DNA from: Mesorhizobium terrae
GTDB lineage: Bacteria; Pseudomonadota; Alphaproteobacteria; Rhizobiales; Rhizobiaceae
Length of the DNA stretch: 64,000 nucleotides
NCBI RefSeq assembly: GCF_008727715.1
Contig: NZ_CP044218.1
Coordinates: 5,129,501-5,193,500 of the forward strand
Direction: 5' to 3'
Under the pieces are notes generated by a model. The model was not told the origin of the DNA. It did no database searches and was given only the letters and a program-made list of their open reading frames with translations. This document shows, in pieces, positions 45,482 through 55,065 of this stretch (its first letter is position 1; each line of letters opens with the position of its first letter). Position numbers and translations under genes: made by a program.

Positions 45482-47790
45482 GGTCGCCTGCCCAGGGAAG
45501 CGAGCAGACCTGCGGTGGCGAGGCCAAGCAGGATGGACAGCACAGCAAGCGCCACCGAATAGGCAAGCGCATTGGCCGACAGCCAGTTCGCCACGATCAG
45601 CCGGTAATTCGAAATGGAGAATGGCTGCGTCTGCACGAACCCGAACCTGACCACTGGCTCGGTCGTCACCTTGTGGCTCAAGACATCCAATGCGGCGATA
45701 CGGCCGCTGAGCTGCCGCCACTGTGTTTGCTGAGCCAGCGCGTCGACGCCCTCCTGCAACAAGTCGGCGTTCGGCGCGGTGGCAACGGTCCAGGTGCCGA
45801 AGCCGTCCGGGCTGGCCTGCTGGGCAAGCAGCAAGCTGGTGCCGCCCGGAGGCGAGAACGGCCGGTCAGAGCGTGGGATCAGCCGCAACGAACTGAAGGA
45901 AAAATTGAACGTCCGGTTCAGCCAATCCTCGAACATGCTGACCTGACCGCGCCATCCGCTGCCGCGCAGCCTCTGGCGCCATTCGTCGAAGGTGGCATCG
46001 GTGTTGGTGCCGGCCGGGCTCGTGGCTTCGCCCCAGGTCAGCGCCACATCACCGGCGATGCCCAATTGAGCAAGCACCGTCGCTGGGATTTGCGAGACCG
46101 CACCGACAAAGATCGCATCGCGATCCGTGGTCGCTCCGCTTGCCGTTGCCGCCTTGACGGGTATCGGCCGGCCGGCGGCCACCGACATTCTGGCAAGCAG
46201 GGAGGCGGCGGCCGACAAGGCCTTGGGCTCGCTGTTGTCGACGATGAGCGGTACCGGCTCGCCTGCCCTGCCATAGGGAAATCCGTTGCCGCTGACGGCG
46301 CTGAGATTAGGCGTCCGGCCGATGCGGGCAAAGGCCGGCACCACCAGCTCGGAACTGTCGAACAGCACGAAACGGCTGCTGCCGGAGCCGGTGGCACCGG
46401 GCGCGCACACAGCATCCGACTTTGTCTGCAGCACCGCCTCGATCGCAATCGAATTGTCGCCCGGCCGGAAATGGCGCATCGTCACATTGATCGGCAGGTG
46501 CCGCAGGATCTCGCCGCCCGTCGAGGTGATCGGCATGGTGGCGGCGATGTTGCCGTTCACATAGACATCAATGTGGCTGCCGGGAAGCACGTCCTGCGAA
46601 TAGGCAGCATCGAGCAGCAGCGTCACATGGCCGTAGGAATCGGCGTAGAAATCAGCCGGCATGCCGATCATGAAATCCGTCCTGAACCGGCGGCCGCTGA
46701 ACTCCTGCGTGGCGACGCCCAGTTCGGAAAATGTCTTGAGCCCGGCCTCGAAAAAAAGCGGTACGTCTGGCATGTGCCATGTCTGCGTGGCGAGGCTCGT
46801 TCGCTGGCTGGTCGCAGGCCGGTCCAGAACCTTGGCGATGTCCTCGACCGCCGAGCCGACAGCCTGCCAGTTGGGCCCGGTGACCACGAGGGTGGACGGG
46901 CCGCCATTGGGATCGTCGACCATCGCCGAGACCGGAGCGGTCGTCGCGCCTGGCGGCAATGCCGGCAGGTATTGCTGGATGTCGGCTGCCGGGCCAACGA
47001 CCGCCACTGCCTGGCCGGCGCGCGCTGGCGCATCGGGCTTCTCGCGCAGTGCGAAGGTCTGGTTCGGCATGTTGGACAATGTGGCCAGCACTTCGGCCAA
47101 CCGGACGACGGGAACCGTGGCCGGGGTTTGTGTCATTGACGGCGCCACCAACAGAAAACTGGTCCCGCCTTTTTCGTCGACCCCGACGGCGCGGATGTCC
47201 TCGACGCTTTTCCAGCGGCCGGCAGCCTGGTCCTGAAAGGTCAGAAAGGTCTTGGCCGGATCAAATCGTGTCCACAATTCATAGGTGGATGCGACCGTGC
47301 AGTCGGTGCGGTGGCGCTGCTGCGCTTCGACGACGATCTCGTTCAGGCCCTGGTGAAGCAGGTTGGCGGGGATGTCGACGCCAAGCTCGGCCGTGCCATT
47401 GGACGATTTGATCTGTGTATCGACCAGCTTGTTGCCATTGATCGACAGTACCAGATGCGAAATCTCGGGCGCCACGACAACCGCGTTCTGGTAGCCGATG
47501 CGAAGCCCTGCCGGCGAGGCAGCCTCCTGCTGGGTGAGGTAGATGGCCCAAGAGCGGCGCGCCGTCTCACCCGACAGTACGAATTCAGGAAACGGCAGAA
47601 GGTAGCGCCGCTGCCTGTCGGCAACGGTGGGAAGCGGTTGCGGGTTGGTGCCCTGCGACGGCTGTGTCTGGGGTTGGCCACTGGCCGCCGGACGGCCGAG
47701 CTCGGGCGTCATGTCGAAGGGTATCGATTGCGCGCCTGCGGCCACTGTCGACAACAGCACTGCGAGGCCAGCGTAGAGCCGTGCTCTCAT
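45478..47790 (-). CDS. bcsB: Cellulose synthase regulatory subunit BcsB
   Basis: 770 residues: signal peptide (to about residue 21, GAQS), a periplasmic body with repeated carbohydrate-binding and ferredoxin-like domains (SGETARRSWAIYLTQQEAAS, DVYVNGNIAATMPI), and a C-terminal membrane anchor (LAVLSILLGLATAGLLASLG). BcsB guides the nascent glucan and is needed for BcsA activity. It overlaps bcsA at its start and the TPR gene at its end (ATGA both times), so the three are translationally coupled. Confidence 0.92.
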   Translation of the reverse strand: MRARLYAGLAVLLSTVAAGAQSIPFDMTPELGRPAASGQPQTQPSQGTNPQPLPTVADRQRRYLLPFPEFVLSGETARRSWAIYLTQQEAASPAGLRIGYQNAVVVAPEISHLVLSINGNKLVDTQIKSSNGTAELGVDIPANLLHQGLNEIVVEAQQRHRTDCTVASTYELWTRFDPAKTFLTFQDQAAGRWKSVEDIRAVGVDEKGGTSFLLVAPSMTQTPATVPVVRLAEVLATLSNMPNQTFALREKPDAPARAGQAVAVVGPAADIQQYLPALPPGATTAPVSAMVDDPNGGPSTLVVTGPNWQAVGSAVEDIAKVLDRPATSQRTSLATQTWHMPDVPLFFEAGLKTFSELGVATQEFSGRRFRTDFMIGMPADFYADSYGHVTLLLDAAYSQDVLPGSHIDVYVNGNIAATMPITSTGGEILRHLPINVTMRHFRPGDNSIAIEAVLQTKSDAVCAPGATGSGSSRFVLFDSSELVVPAFARIGRTPNLSAVSGNGFPYGRAGEPVPLIVDNSEPKALSAAASLLARMSVAAGRPIPVKAATASGATTDRDAIFVGAVSQIPATVLAQLGIAGDVALTWGEATSPAGTNTDATFDEWRQRLRGSGWRGQVSMFEDWLNRTFNFSFSSLRLIPRSDRPFSPPGGTSLLLAQQASPDGFGTWTVATAPNADLLQEGVDALAQQTQWRQLSGRIAALDVLSHKVTTEPVVRFGFVQTQPFSISNYRLIVANWLSANALAYSVALAVLSILLGLATAGLLASLGRRP

Positions 47791-49988
47791 GGCCGCCGCT
47801 CCGCGGCCTTGGCGACGGGCGTGTCATGCTCCGATCGGCCGCGAATATCGCGCAGGAGATAAACGACGCCGCGATAGGTCTGGTAGAGCGCCAGCCGCAG
47901 GAACCAGAAGGTGCCGCGCAACAGGCCGGGATTGCCCCGGCGCGACAGTTGGAATTCCTCCCACTGCTTGGAATTGGCGAAGATCAGATCCGCGACCAGC
48001 TTGTGATGCGCCGCCTCTTGCGGGCGATAGCGGCAGCCGATGGCGATGCCGTCGGCGGTGCGTTCGAAATTGCGGATGGCGACAGGCAGGACGCCGTCGG
48101 TGTCGGTCGCAAAGGTGCGGAAACGCAAGGCCGCTTCGGCACCCTGCGCGATCTCCTCCAGTTCGGCGCCCGAGACCACGACCCTGGCCCCGTTGGCGGA
48201 GACGTTTTCGATCGTTCCCTTCAGCCACCGTCCATTGAGGTTGAAGTCGCAGCGGCGGCTCACCTTCACGCGTCGTGTCGCGGCGCGCTCACCGCGCTCG
48301 GAGACCACGCCCAGCGCGCATCCCGCCATGATCAGATTGAGCAGGTTCCAGCCGCCGACGACCAGGGTGACGTCGGCTTTGTAGGGCTCGGCATAGACCT
48401 TGTAGATGGTCATGGCGACGCCGAGCAGCAGAACGCCAAAGATGACGAAGAACGGCCTGCCGATTTCGGAAAGCCGGCTCGTGGCGATGGATTCGTCCTT
48501 GGCCGTGACCTTGAAGGTGGGCTTGCGCGGATTGGCGATCACCGAAACCACCGCCGGAAGCAGGTGGATAGTCTGAACATATTCGTAGAGTTCCGAAATC
48601 CACGGCCAGCGGAACGCCCCGTAGAGGTAGTTCTGCATCATCAGGTTCACGATCATGTAGGCGAGCGTGTAGGCCATGAACTCGCCGCCCGAGGCCGTGA
48701 ATATCTGCAGGTCGAAGAACAGATAGAAGAGCGGGGCGAACAGGAAGATCGACCGCGCGAAGGGAAACAGCCAGAACAGCGTCGACGACATGTAGCAGAG
48801 GCGCTGCGGGAACGTCAGACCACGCTTGAGCGGCGGGAACCGGAACCGCAGGATCTGCATCATGCCTTGCGCCCAGCGGCTGCGCTGGCCGATGAAGGAT
48901 GCGAACGTGGCGGGCTGGAGCCCGGCAATCAGCGGTCGGTCGACATAGACGCTGTTCCAGCCTCTTGAGTGAAGTTCGACTGCAGTCTCGCAATCCTCGG
49001 TGATCGAAACACCGCTGAAGCCGTCGGTTTCCAAGAGCGCCGAGCGCCGAAGCACGGCCGCCGAGCCGCAGAAGAACGAGGCGTTCCACTTGTCCAGTCC
49101 GCGCTGGATGACGCCGTAGAACATCTCGTTCTCGGAAGGCATCTTCTCGAAGGTGCGCAGATTGCGCTCGATCGGATCGGGATTGAGGAAGAAATGCGGC
49201 GTCTGGACCAGGAACAGGCGTGGATCCTCGTCGAAATAGCCGACCGTCTCCTTGAGGAAGTCGCGAGCCGGTGCGTGGTCGGCGTCGAAAACCGCGATCA
49301 ACTCGCCCTTCGAATGGTCGAGGCCGTTGTTCATATTGCCGGCCTTGGCGTGTTCGTTGCGATCGCGGGTCAGATAGCGGGCGCCAAGATCGGCGGCGAG
49401 CTTCTGCAGTTCGACATGCCGCCTCGCGGCGTTGTCCGCCTCGGTCAGCCGTTCGGAATTGCGCTTCTGCAGCGTGCCGCCGTCGTCGAGCAGCCAGACG
49501 GTGAAACGGTCGGCGGGATAGTCCATGCCCATCGCCGCGGCCACCGTATTGGCGAGCAGCGCCGGCTCCTCATTGTAGGTCGGGATGAAGACGTCGACCG
49601 TCGGCAACCTGCCGTCGAACTTCGCCCGCGACGGTCGCGAGGGCAGCGGCTGCGCCACCACGAAAAGGCTGATCGCCAGCATCAGCACGCTGTACATTTC
49701 GGCGAGGTAGAGCAGGAAGCCGGGGATGAAGTTTTCGGGCTGATTGATCGGCGGCAAGGTGCTGGTGGAGCGCCAGTAGACATAGCGCATGACGACAGCC
49801 GTACCGAAAGCCAGCGTGATCAGCCGCCACATGCCGTCCGGTCGCACCAATTTCAGGATCATCATCGCGAGAACAACGGACAATCCCGCGACCAGCTGGG
49901 TCTCAAGGCTGATCGGCAGCGTCACAAGACCCAGCACCGCAACGGAGGCTACGGCCCATTGCAGCACTATGATCAGTTTGCGCATCAA
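47787..49988 (-). CDS. bcsA: Cellulose synthase catalytic subunit BcsA (UDP-forming)
   Basis: 733 residues. Family 2 glycosyltransferase polymerising UDP-glucose into beta-1,4-glucan and exporting it. DVFIPTYNEE, WLLDDGG and FDADHAP bind UDP and metal; VSITEDCETA holds the catalytic TED; QRSRWAQGMMQ is the QxxRW motif. Several membrane helices surround the domain. The C-terminal PilZ domain has RRVKVSRR and ENVSANGARV (N-x-S-x-x-G), so activation by cyclic di-GMP is expected. bcsN lies 176 bp upstream. Confidence 0.95.
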   Translation of the reverse strand: MMRKLIIVLQWAVASVAVLGLVTLPISLETQLVAGLSVVLAMMILKLVRPDGMWRLITLAFGTAVVMRYVYWRSTSTLPPINQPENFIPGFLLYLAEMYSVLMLAISLFVVAQPLPSRPSRAKFDGRLPTVDVFIPTYNEEPALLANTVAAAMGMDYPADRFTVWLLDDGGTLQKRNSERLTEADNAARRHVELQKLAADLGARYLTRDRNEHAKAGNMNNGLDHSKGELIAVFDADHAPARDFLKETVGYFDEDPRLFLVQTPHFFLNPDPIERNLRTFEKMPSENEMFYGVIQRGLDKWNASFFCGSAAVLRRSALLETDGFSGVSITEDCETAVELHSRGWNSVYVDRPLIAGLQPATFASFIGQRSRWAQGMMQILRFRFPPLKRGLTFPQRLCYMSSTLFWLFPFARSIFLFAPLFYLFFDLQIFTASGGEFMAYTLAYMIVNLMMQNYLYGAFRWPWISELYEYVQTIHLLPAVVSVIANPRKPTFKVTAKDESIATSRLSEIGRPFFVIFGVLLLGVAMTIYKVYAEPYKADVTLVVGGWNLLNLIMAGCALGVVSERGERAATRRVKVSRRCDFNLNGRWLKGTIENVSANGARVVVSGAELEEIAQGAEAALRFRTFATDTDGVLPVAIRNFERTADGIAIGCRYRPQEAAHHKLVADLIFANSKQWEEFQLSRRGNPGLLRGTFWFLRLALYQTYRGVVYLLRDIRGRSEHDTPVAKAAERRP

Positions 49989-50164
49989 ATCCGTCTTTCC
50001 ACCATCTGGAACCTCGTCCCCGCCATCCCGACGGGACGTTCTGGACTTGCCTCGCAGCGCTCCGTGTTCCGCTGAACCTCCCGCTTCAGCATCAAAGACG
50101 AATGGGAGGCCTAGTCTCCTCCATGACCACGGATATGGTTAATGATTCCTTTCCATCAGCCTGC

Positions 50165-51169
50165 CTATCGGCAGTTCGTTGTTGTCGGATCGCATGGCGG
50201 CGGCGGCACGATGACTGCCGCCCTCGGCGACGGTACAACGACCTGTTTGCCTGTCGTCGTCTGCGGGATTTCCGCCCCAGGCGCGCCCGAAACCGGCGGT
50301 GGCGGCACGACGGGGCCAACCGGCTGTGGCAGCGCCTGCTGGGTCCTCGCAGGGCTGCCCCGCGCTGACGACCTTACTGGTGCGGCGACCGGCGCGGGAC
50401 GCACATCCGGCACGGCCGGGCCACCGGCCGCCGCCGGATAAATCGGCGCACCGGACTTGCCGAGTAACGGATCCGGCGGATTCGCATCGCCATAGGGATT
50501 CCAGCCGCTCGACTGGAAATAGGACGAGATCGTAAAATCATACATCGTCTGCAGCAGACGATGTTCCGGCAAGGACTGGTCGCAAAGCCGCAATCTGATC
50601 TGGACCGACCCCTTGTTGCCGATCAGGGTTTGCGTCGAGCCGGTGGAGGTCAGCCGCTGCCAGGCATAGATGCAGGTATCGCCGGCCGTGGATCGCCCGA
50701 CCGCGTAGCCGAACGGGCCATATCGGTTCTGGACGTAATATGGCGAGCGCGCCATGCGTATGCCGGGGAAAAGCTGCCGCAACTCCGTGCTTATGTTGCT
50801 CGGCGGCAGGAAGCCGTCGCGCAGTCGGGTCTGCCCCGTGGTTTTCGTGTCCACCGGCCCGAACAGCTGAACGCGCAACATGTTCTGGCCGGATGTGTGC
50901 GCGGAGGTGGCGAGCGCGATTTCCTGCTGGATGGCGTTGGCATAGCGCCGTTCCAGCACGGCGGTGATCGCCGGTCCGCCCGGGCCCGGGTAGGCAAACG
51001 CCTTTTCCGCCGACATCATCTGCGTGTCCGTCGACGACGCGATCTGTGGCTGGGCACAGCCGGCCAATAGCAGCGCAACCATCCCGCCAGTTGCAGCCAA
51101 CATGGCGGAGCGTGGCAGCAGCGGTCGCAACTTTGCTGAAGGCAGCCTGCGTTTGAACAAGGTACGCAT
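50165..51169 (-). CDS. bcsN: Cellulose biosynthesis protein BcsN, lipoprotein
   Basis: 334 residues with a lipoprotein signal (GGMVALLLAGC, lipid Cys near residue 38) after a long basic N terminus; a start at the in-frame ATG of MLAATGGMV would give a more normal signal length. The core (YVQNRYGPFGYAVGRS, TCIYAWQRL) matches the BcsN type found only in alphaproteobacterial cellulose loci. The last 100 residues are proline/alanine-rich. It is upstream of bcsA on the same strand; its precise role is unknown. Confidence 0.75.
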   Translation of the reverse strand: MRTLFKRRLPSAKLRPLLPRSAMLAATGGMVALLLAGCAQPQIASSTDTQMMSAEKAFAYPGPGGPAITAVLERRYANAIQQEIALATSAHTSGQNMLRVQLFGPVDTKTTGQTRLRDGFLPPSNISTELRQLFPGIRMARSPYYVQNRYGPFGYAVGRSTAGDTCIYAWQRLTSTGSTQTLIGNKGSVQIRLRLCDQSLPEHRLLQTMYDFTISSYFQSSGWNPYGDANPPDPLLGKSGAPIYPAAAGGPAVPDVRPAPVAAPVRSSARGSPARTQQALPQPVGPVVPPPPVSGAPGAEIPQTTTGKQVVVPSPRAAVIVPPPPCDPTTTNCR

Positions 51170-51327
51170 GCAGCGAAACTAAGAGATTCGCTCGATCTCG
51201 CGAAGTGCGAAGGCCGCCGCTTACGAATTTAGGCACATATTGATGCGGGGCAAACGGTAACGACCCCGCAACGCCAGTTCCGCCCTGCCTTTGAAAGAGA
51301 AAATTCGCCCGTGCGAGTTCGCTCTGC

Positions 51328-51356
51328 GCATAGGTCGTTCGCTACCGCCCAAGACG
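51328..51356 (+). repeat. Leader-family core, copy A
   Basis: 29 nt beginning GCATAGGTCGTTCGCT and ending CGCCCAAGACG. It recurs with three to five changes at 54922 and 55674. The TTG start of the hydrolase gene follows 95 nt later, behind GGGGG. Confidence 0.8.
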
Positions 51357-51450
51357 AAACCGAACTTCGCCTCCTAGACAGGGAGCGAAGCGATGGGGAG
51401 ACGACGCAGCGAGGACAGTCGCCATCGTTTCAAAGCGAACGGGGGCATGT

Positions 51451-52362
51451 TTGGAGCAGACCGAAGTGTTGGGCGTGCGACGCGTCGCCACCAGCCATTT
51501 TCAGAAATGGCAATTGGAGGAGATCAGCTTCCAGGCCAAGGATGGCCGCGCCCTGGCAGGACGCCTGCATCTGCCCGGCACCGAGCCGCGTTTCGCGGTG
51601 GTGCTGCATGGCGGCATCGGCTTTCCGGCGAGTTTCTACGCGGATTTCGCGCTTTGGCTTGCGCGGACCCATGACGTGGCCGTGCTGACCTATGATTATC
51701 GCGACTTCGGCCGTTCGGGCAGCGGCAGCCTTTCCCGCTCGGCGACATGTCTCAGCCATTGGGCGATCGACGATCAATCCGGCGCGCTGACCTACCTCGC
51801 CGGTCGTTTCCCGTCGGTGCCGCTGCGCGTCATCGGCCATTCGCTCGGCGGCCAGTGGCTGGCCTTCCATGACGATATCGCCAAGGTCGACCGTGTCGTG
51901 GCCGTCGCCTCCGGGCCGACCCATTGGCGCGACCACCCGCAATCGTCGTTCGCGCGCATCCTGGCGTTCTGGTGGCTGCTTGGTCCGCTCGCGGTAACGC
52001 TCTTCGGCTATCTGCCAGGGCGTCGCCTGGGTTTCGGGGCCGACATTCCGGGCGGCGTCTATTGGGAATGGCGCCATCTTTGCCGGCAACGCGATTATCA
52101 CCGTGCGTTCTGGGGCACGGAATATCCCGTCCCCGGCCTCGATCGAGCAAAGTTCAAACTGGCCATGGTCGCCGTTGAGGACGATCCATTGGTGTCCCCG
52201 GCGATCGCCGGAAAACTGGCAAGCTATTATCCGGCGGCGAAGGCTGGCCTGACCTTGTTGCGGCCCATCCAGCTGGCGCTCGCTTCGATCGGCCATGCCG
52301 GGGCGTTCACCAGAAAACGCAAGGCATGCTGGCCCTGGCTTGTCGCGCCGCTGCTGGACTGA
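51451..52362 (+). CDS. Alpha/beta hydrolase (COG4757-like)
   Basis: 303 residues from a TTG start behind GGGGG; no in-frame ATG is suitable. VVLHGGIGFPASFYADFALW gives the oxyanion turn, TYDYRDFGRSG follows, and GHSLGGQWLAFH is the nucleophile elbow. The acid is probably in VEDDPLVSP and the histidine in IGHAGAF. WEWRHLC is characteristic of this uncharacterised hydrolase group. It carries the leader shared with the genes at 55055 and 55804. Confidence 0.82.
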   Translation: MEQTEVLGVRRVATSHFQKWQLEEISFQAKDGRALAGRLHLPGTEPRFAVVLHGGIGFPASFYADFALWLARTHDVAVLTYDYRDFGRSGSGSLSRSATCLSHWAIDDQSGALTYLAGRFPSVPLRVIGHSLGGQWLAFHDDIAKVDRVVAVASGPTHWRDHPQSSFARILAFWWLLGPLAVTLFGYLPGRRLGFGADIPGGVYWEWRHLCRQRDYHRAFWGTEYPVPGLDRAKFKLAMVAVEDDPLVSPAIAGKLASYYPAAKAGLTLLRPIQLALASIGHAGAFTRKRKACWPWLVAPLLD

Positions 52363-52410
52363 ATAGGGAATGAGCGAGGGCGCAGCCTCAGGAGCCCTAT
52401 CACTGTCGTC

Positions 52411-53610
52411 TCAGGCGGTCGGTGCGACAAAGCCGCGAGCCAATGCCACGAGCGCGGCCTTGCTGTGTGTGCGGGTCTTTTCGTAGGCGGCCTTCAGGTA
52501 ATTCCGCACCGCTCCGATGCCTAGGCCCAGGGTGGCAGCGATCTCAGGAATTTCCAGCCCGCTGGCCAAAAGAACGACCACGTCGCCCTCGCGCCTGGTC
52601 AGCCGGAAAACATCGACCAGCGCCGCCCGGTCGACCACGACCTGGGCATCCGGCTCAGTGATGAAGATTGCCGCAACGGCGCGGCGATGCGACAGCCCCT
52701 GGGTCTCGAAGGAAGCCGCCGGCAGCACCGACAGCAGCAGCGGCGAGCGGCTGTGTTCGCGCGGTAGCCGCAACCTGATTTCGGCCGAACCGTCGTGAAT
52801 GGCCAACCGGCCGAGCCGGCCAAAAATCTCCTGCAGGCTGCGGTTGCCGCCCGGGTCGGTCGCCACCAGCCTGTTTTTCTGCAGGGCGAGCCCTTCGGCC
52901 CGGTCCAATATCGCCGCGGCGCGCTGGTTGACGAAACAGACGCAGCCCTCGCCATCGACGATCACCAGTGCCGCAGAAATGCGGTCGAGCAGGTGCGCCA
53001 GCCCCCTGGCACTGTCCTGCGCGTGGTTGAGGCGCTGCTGGACCTGCAAGGCGGTGGCGAAATGGGGAACGAGTGCGGCCAGGCCCGACATCTCGTCCGC
53101 ACCGAAATCGGCGGCGCTCCGACCCCGGCATATGGCCAACGCATATTCATCCCCGGCGCCGAACCGGGCGAGTGCGGCATGGAAGCCGCGCATCGGCCTG
53201 ACCACCTCGTTGTAATAGCCGCTGCGCTCGAATTCGCGGTCGGAAATCAGCGTCGCGCGGGTCATGGTCGTGCCGCGCAGCGCCGGCAACGGCGACGCCG
53301 GACTTGCGCCGGCGGCAAAGCTGACGAATTCGCGATCGGCCGATCTTGCTATGGCAGTCGCGTTAGCAACCGACGGCCGCGCCGCCGCGAGTTCCGCGCC
53401 GGCGCTCAGACTGCGCGCGAGGATATCGACGTCGAGACGGGTACTGGCCAGGAGCTGGCCCGGTTCGGTCCTGGTCGGCAATCGAACCAGGACGGCATGA
53501 TCTCCGCCGGTCAGTTCAGCCACATCTTCCAGCGCAAGCGACCACTCATGCGGCGCCAGCGCGGCCGCATGGATGCGATTAACCGACGAAAGAAGCCTTG
53601 CCTGATCCAT
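52411..53610 (-). CDS. LuxR-family transcriptional regulator with PAS-like sensor
   Basis: 399 residues. The C-terminal LuxR helix-turn-helix reads RLTRREGDVVVLLASGLEIP then EIAATLGLGIGAVRNYLKAA (residues about 328-385). The central part (LDRISAALVIVDGEGCVCFV then NQRAAAILD) looks like a PAS domain, and the first 180 residues a further sensor region. No autoinducer-binding signature is evident. It is divergent from the AraC gene at 53813 and lies near the cellulose cluster, which it may control (inference only). Confidence 0.85.
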   Translation of the reverse strand: MDQARLLSSVNRIHAAALAPHEWSLALEDVAELTGGDHAVLVRLPTRTEPGQLLASTRLDVDILARSLSAGAELAAARPSVANATAIARSADREFVSFAAGASPASPLPALRGTTMTRATLISDREFERSGYYNEVVRPMRGFHAALARFGAGDEYALAICRGRSAADFGADEMSGLAALVPHFATALQVQQRLNHAQDSARGLAHLLDRISAALVIVDGEGCVCFVNQRAAAILDRAEGLALQKNRLVATDPGGNRSLQEIFGRLGRLAIHDGSAEIRLRLPREHSRSPLLLSVLPAASFETQGLSHRRAVAAIFITEPDAQVVVDRAALVDVFRLTRREGDVVVLLASGLEIPEIAATLGLGIGAVRNYLKAAYEKTRTHSKAALVALARGFVAPTA

Positions 53611-53812
53611 TGACCCCCGGGCGCGGTACCAAATGGCACTGGTCCAATTTTTATCTTATAGTCAAAAACAGCGGAGAAATAAACATTGCTCCGGTTCGTG
53701 GATACAAATCCACCCTGGCCGGAGTTGTTTTTCGTGCATCGCAGATGACTGGCCGCAGGCACAATATCCGTGCGGGCTCGTTTGAGTTGATCTTCGCAAT
53801 GAGGCCCCTTCA

Positions 53813-54787
53813 ATGACCGTCGGATCTTTTCCGATGCAGCGCTTGTCGACGCAAGGCATGCAGCACGCCGGCCAGATGGCCTTCGTGCATGACTTCGTGG
53901 CGCGCCAGGTGGGCGGGCTGCACCTGCACCCCGTCGACAAGGACAATATCGCAATGGACCTGGAGGCCATGACGCTGCCTGGCAGCGTCACCGTCGGCCA
54001 TGCGCTCTACCCGGCGATGTCCGGCGCCCGCACGCGCGACCTGACGCAGGACGGCCGCGACAACTACCTGCTGACCATGCACAGCGAAGACCATGAAATG
54101 GAGGTGGATGGCGGCGAACCGATCAAGATCAAGGCCGGCGACCTTTTGTTCATCAACCAGGCCCGGCCGTTCAAGTTCTGGAAGGGCAAGTCCGCCCGCC
54201 TGCAGGCGATCTCGCTCGACCGGCAGGTGCTGGCACGCCTCGCTCCCCGTGTCGACGTGGAGCCGACCTATATCGTGCCGCGCGTGACACAGCAGTCGCG
54301 GCTGTTCGCGGATTATGTCTCCATGCTGCTCAAGAACCCGCCGACGACCGAGAAGGCGCAGGAGATCGTCTCGCGGCACGTTCTCGATCTCAGCGCGCTG
54401 GCGCTGGACGATTTCGTGCGCGGCGGCGCCGAGCGCAACGACAGCGGCATCGCCGCCGCACGGCTGAAACTGATCAAGCAGGATATTCTCGAACGGCAGC
54501 ACGACCCGGACCTGCACATCAATGCAGTGGCCAAACGCCAGGGCGTGACGCCGCGCTACATCCAGCGCCTGTTCGAAAGCGAGGGCTCCACCTTCTCCGA
54601 TTTCCTGCGCGGAACCAGGCTGGACCTGGCTTTCCGGCTGCTGCACAAGCGCGATCTGGCCCGATTTACCATCGCCGCCATCGCCTATGACGCCGGCTTC
54701 TCGGACATCTCGTCCTTCAACCGCGCGTTTCGCCAGCGCTTCGACGCGACGCCGTCCGAAGTACGCGCCAAGATATTAGCCAACTGA
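53813..54787 (+). CDS. AraC-family transcriptional regulator
   Basis: 324 residues: an N-terminal cupin-like sensor (EPIKIKAGDLLFINQARPFK around residue 105-124), and a C-terminal double helix-turn-helix (HINAVAKRQGVTPRYIQRLF; IAYDAGFSDISSFNRAFRQR). It belongs to the AraC-binding-domain-like group that regulates catabolic genes. A truncated relative of its last 160 residues follows 270 bp downstream. An in-frame ATG at 53834 is a possible alternative start. Confidence 0.9.
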   Translation: MTVGSFPMQRLSTQGMQHAGQMAFVHDFVARQVGGLHLHPVDKDNIAMDLEAMTLPGSVTVGHALYPAMSGARTRDLTQDGRDNYLLTMHSEDHEMEVDGGEPIKIKAGDLLFINQARPFKFWKGKSARLQAISLDRQVLARLAPRVDVEPTYIVPRVTQQSRLFADYVSMLLKNPPTTEKAQEIVSRHVLDLSALALDDFVRGGAERNDSGIAAARLKLIKQDILERQHDPDLHINAVAKRQGVTPRYIQRLFESEGSTFSDFLRGTRLDLAFRLLHKRDLARFTIAAIAYDAGFSDISSFNRAFRQRFDATPSEVRAKILAN

Positions 54788-54910
54788 CCTCCAGGCACGG
54801 GCGCCGGTGTACGGAACGCGCTGACAGACAGTGCCGGGACACGCCTTTGCGTTCCCACCAACCCACTGATTAAACTATAGTTTTTTCACTTTCCTTTACC
54901 TGCCGGCATT

Positions 54911-55065
54911 GTTCGTTTCCAGCATAGATCGTTCGCTGCCGCCCAAGACGGCGGCGGTTTCCCCAGCGTAGACGTTCAGCCAGGCGGTGTGGAGGCCATG
55001 CCTAGAGGACGCACCGCCGCCATTTCCGAGATGCGGTTGAAGGGGGACGGACTTTTGAAACGGAT
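54911..55065 (+). repeat. Leader-family unit, copy B (155 bp)
   Basis: Begins GTTCGTTTCCAGCATAGATC and ends at TTGAAACGGAT, so it covers untranslated leader, ribosome site and first codons of the AraC fragment. It aligns along its length with 55663-55814; the 29-nt core is at 54922-54950. Confidence 0.8.
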
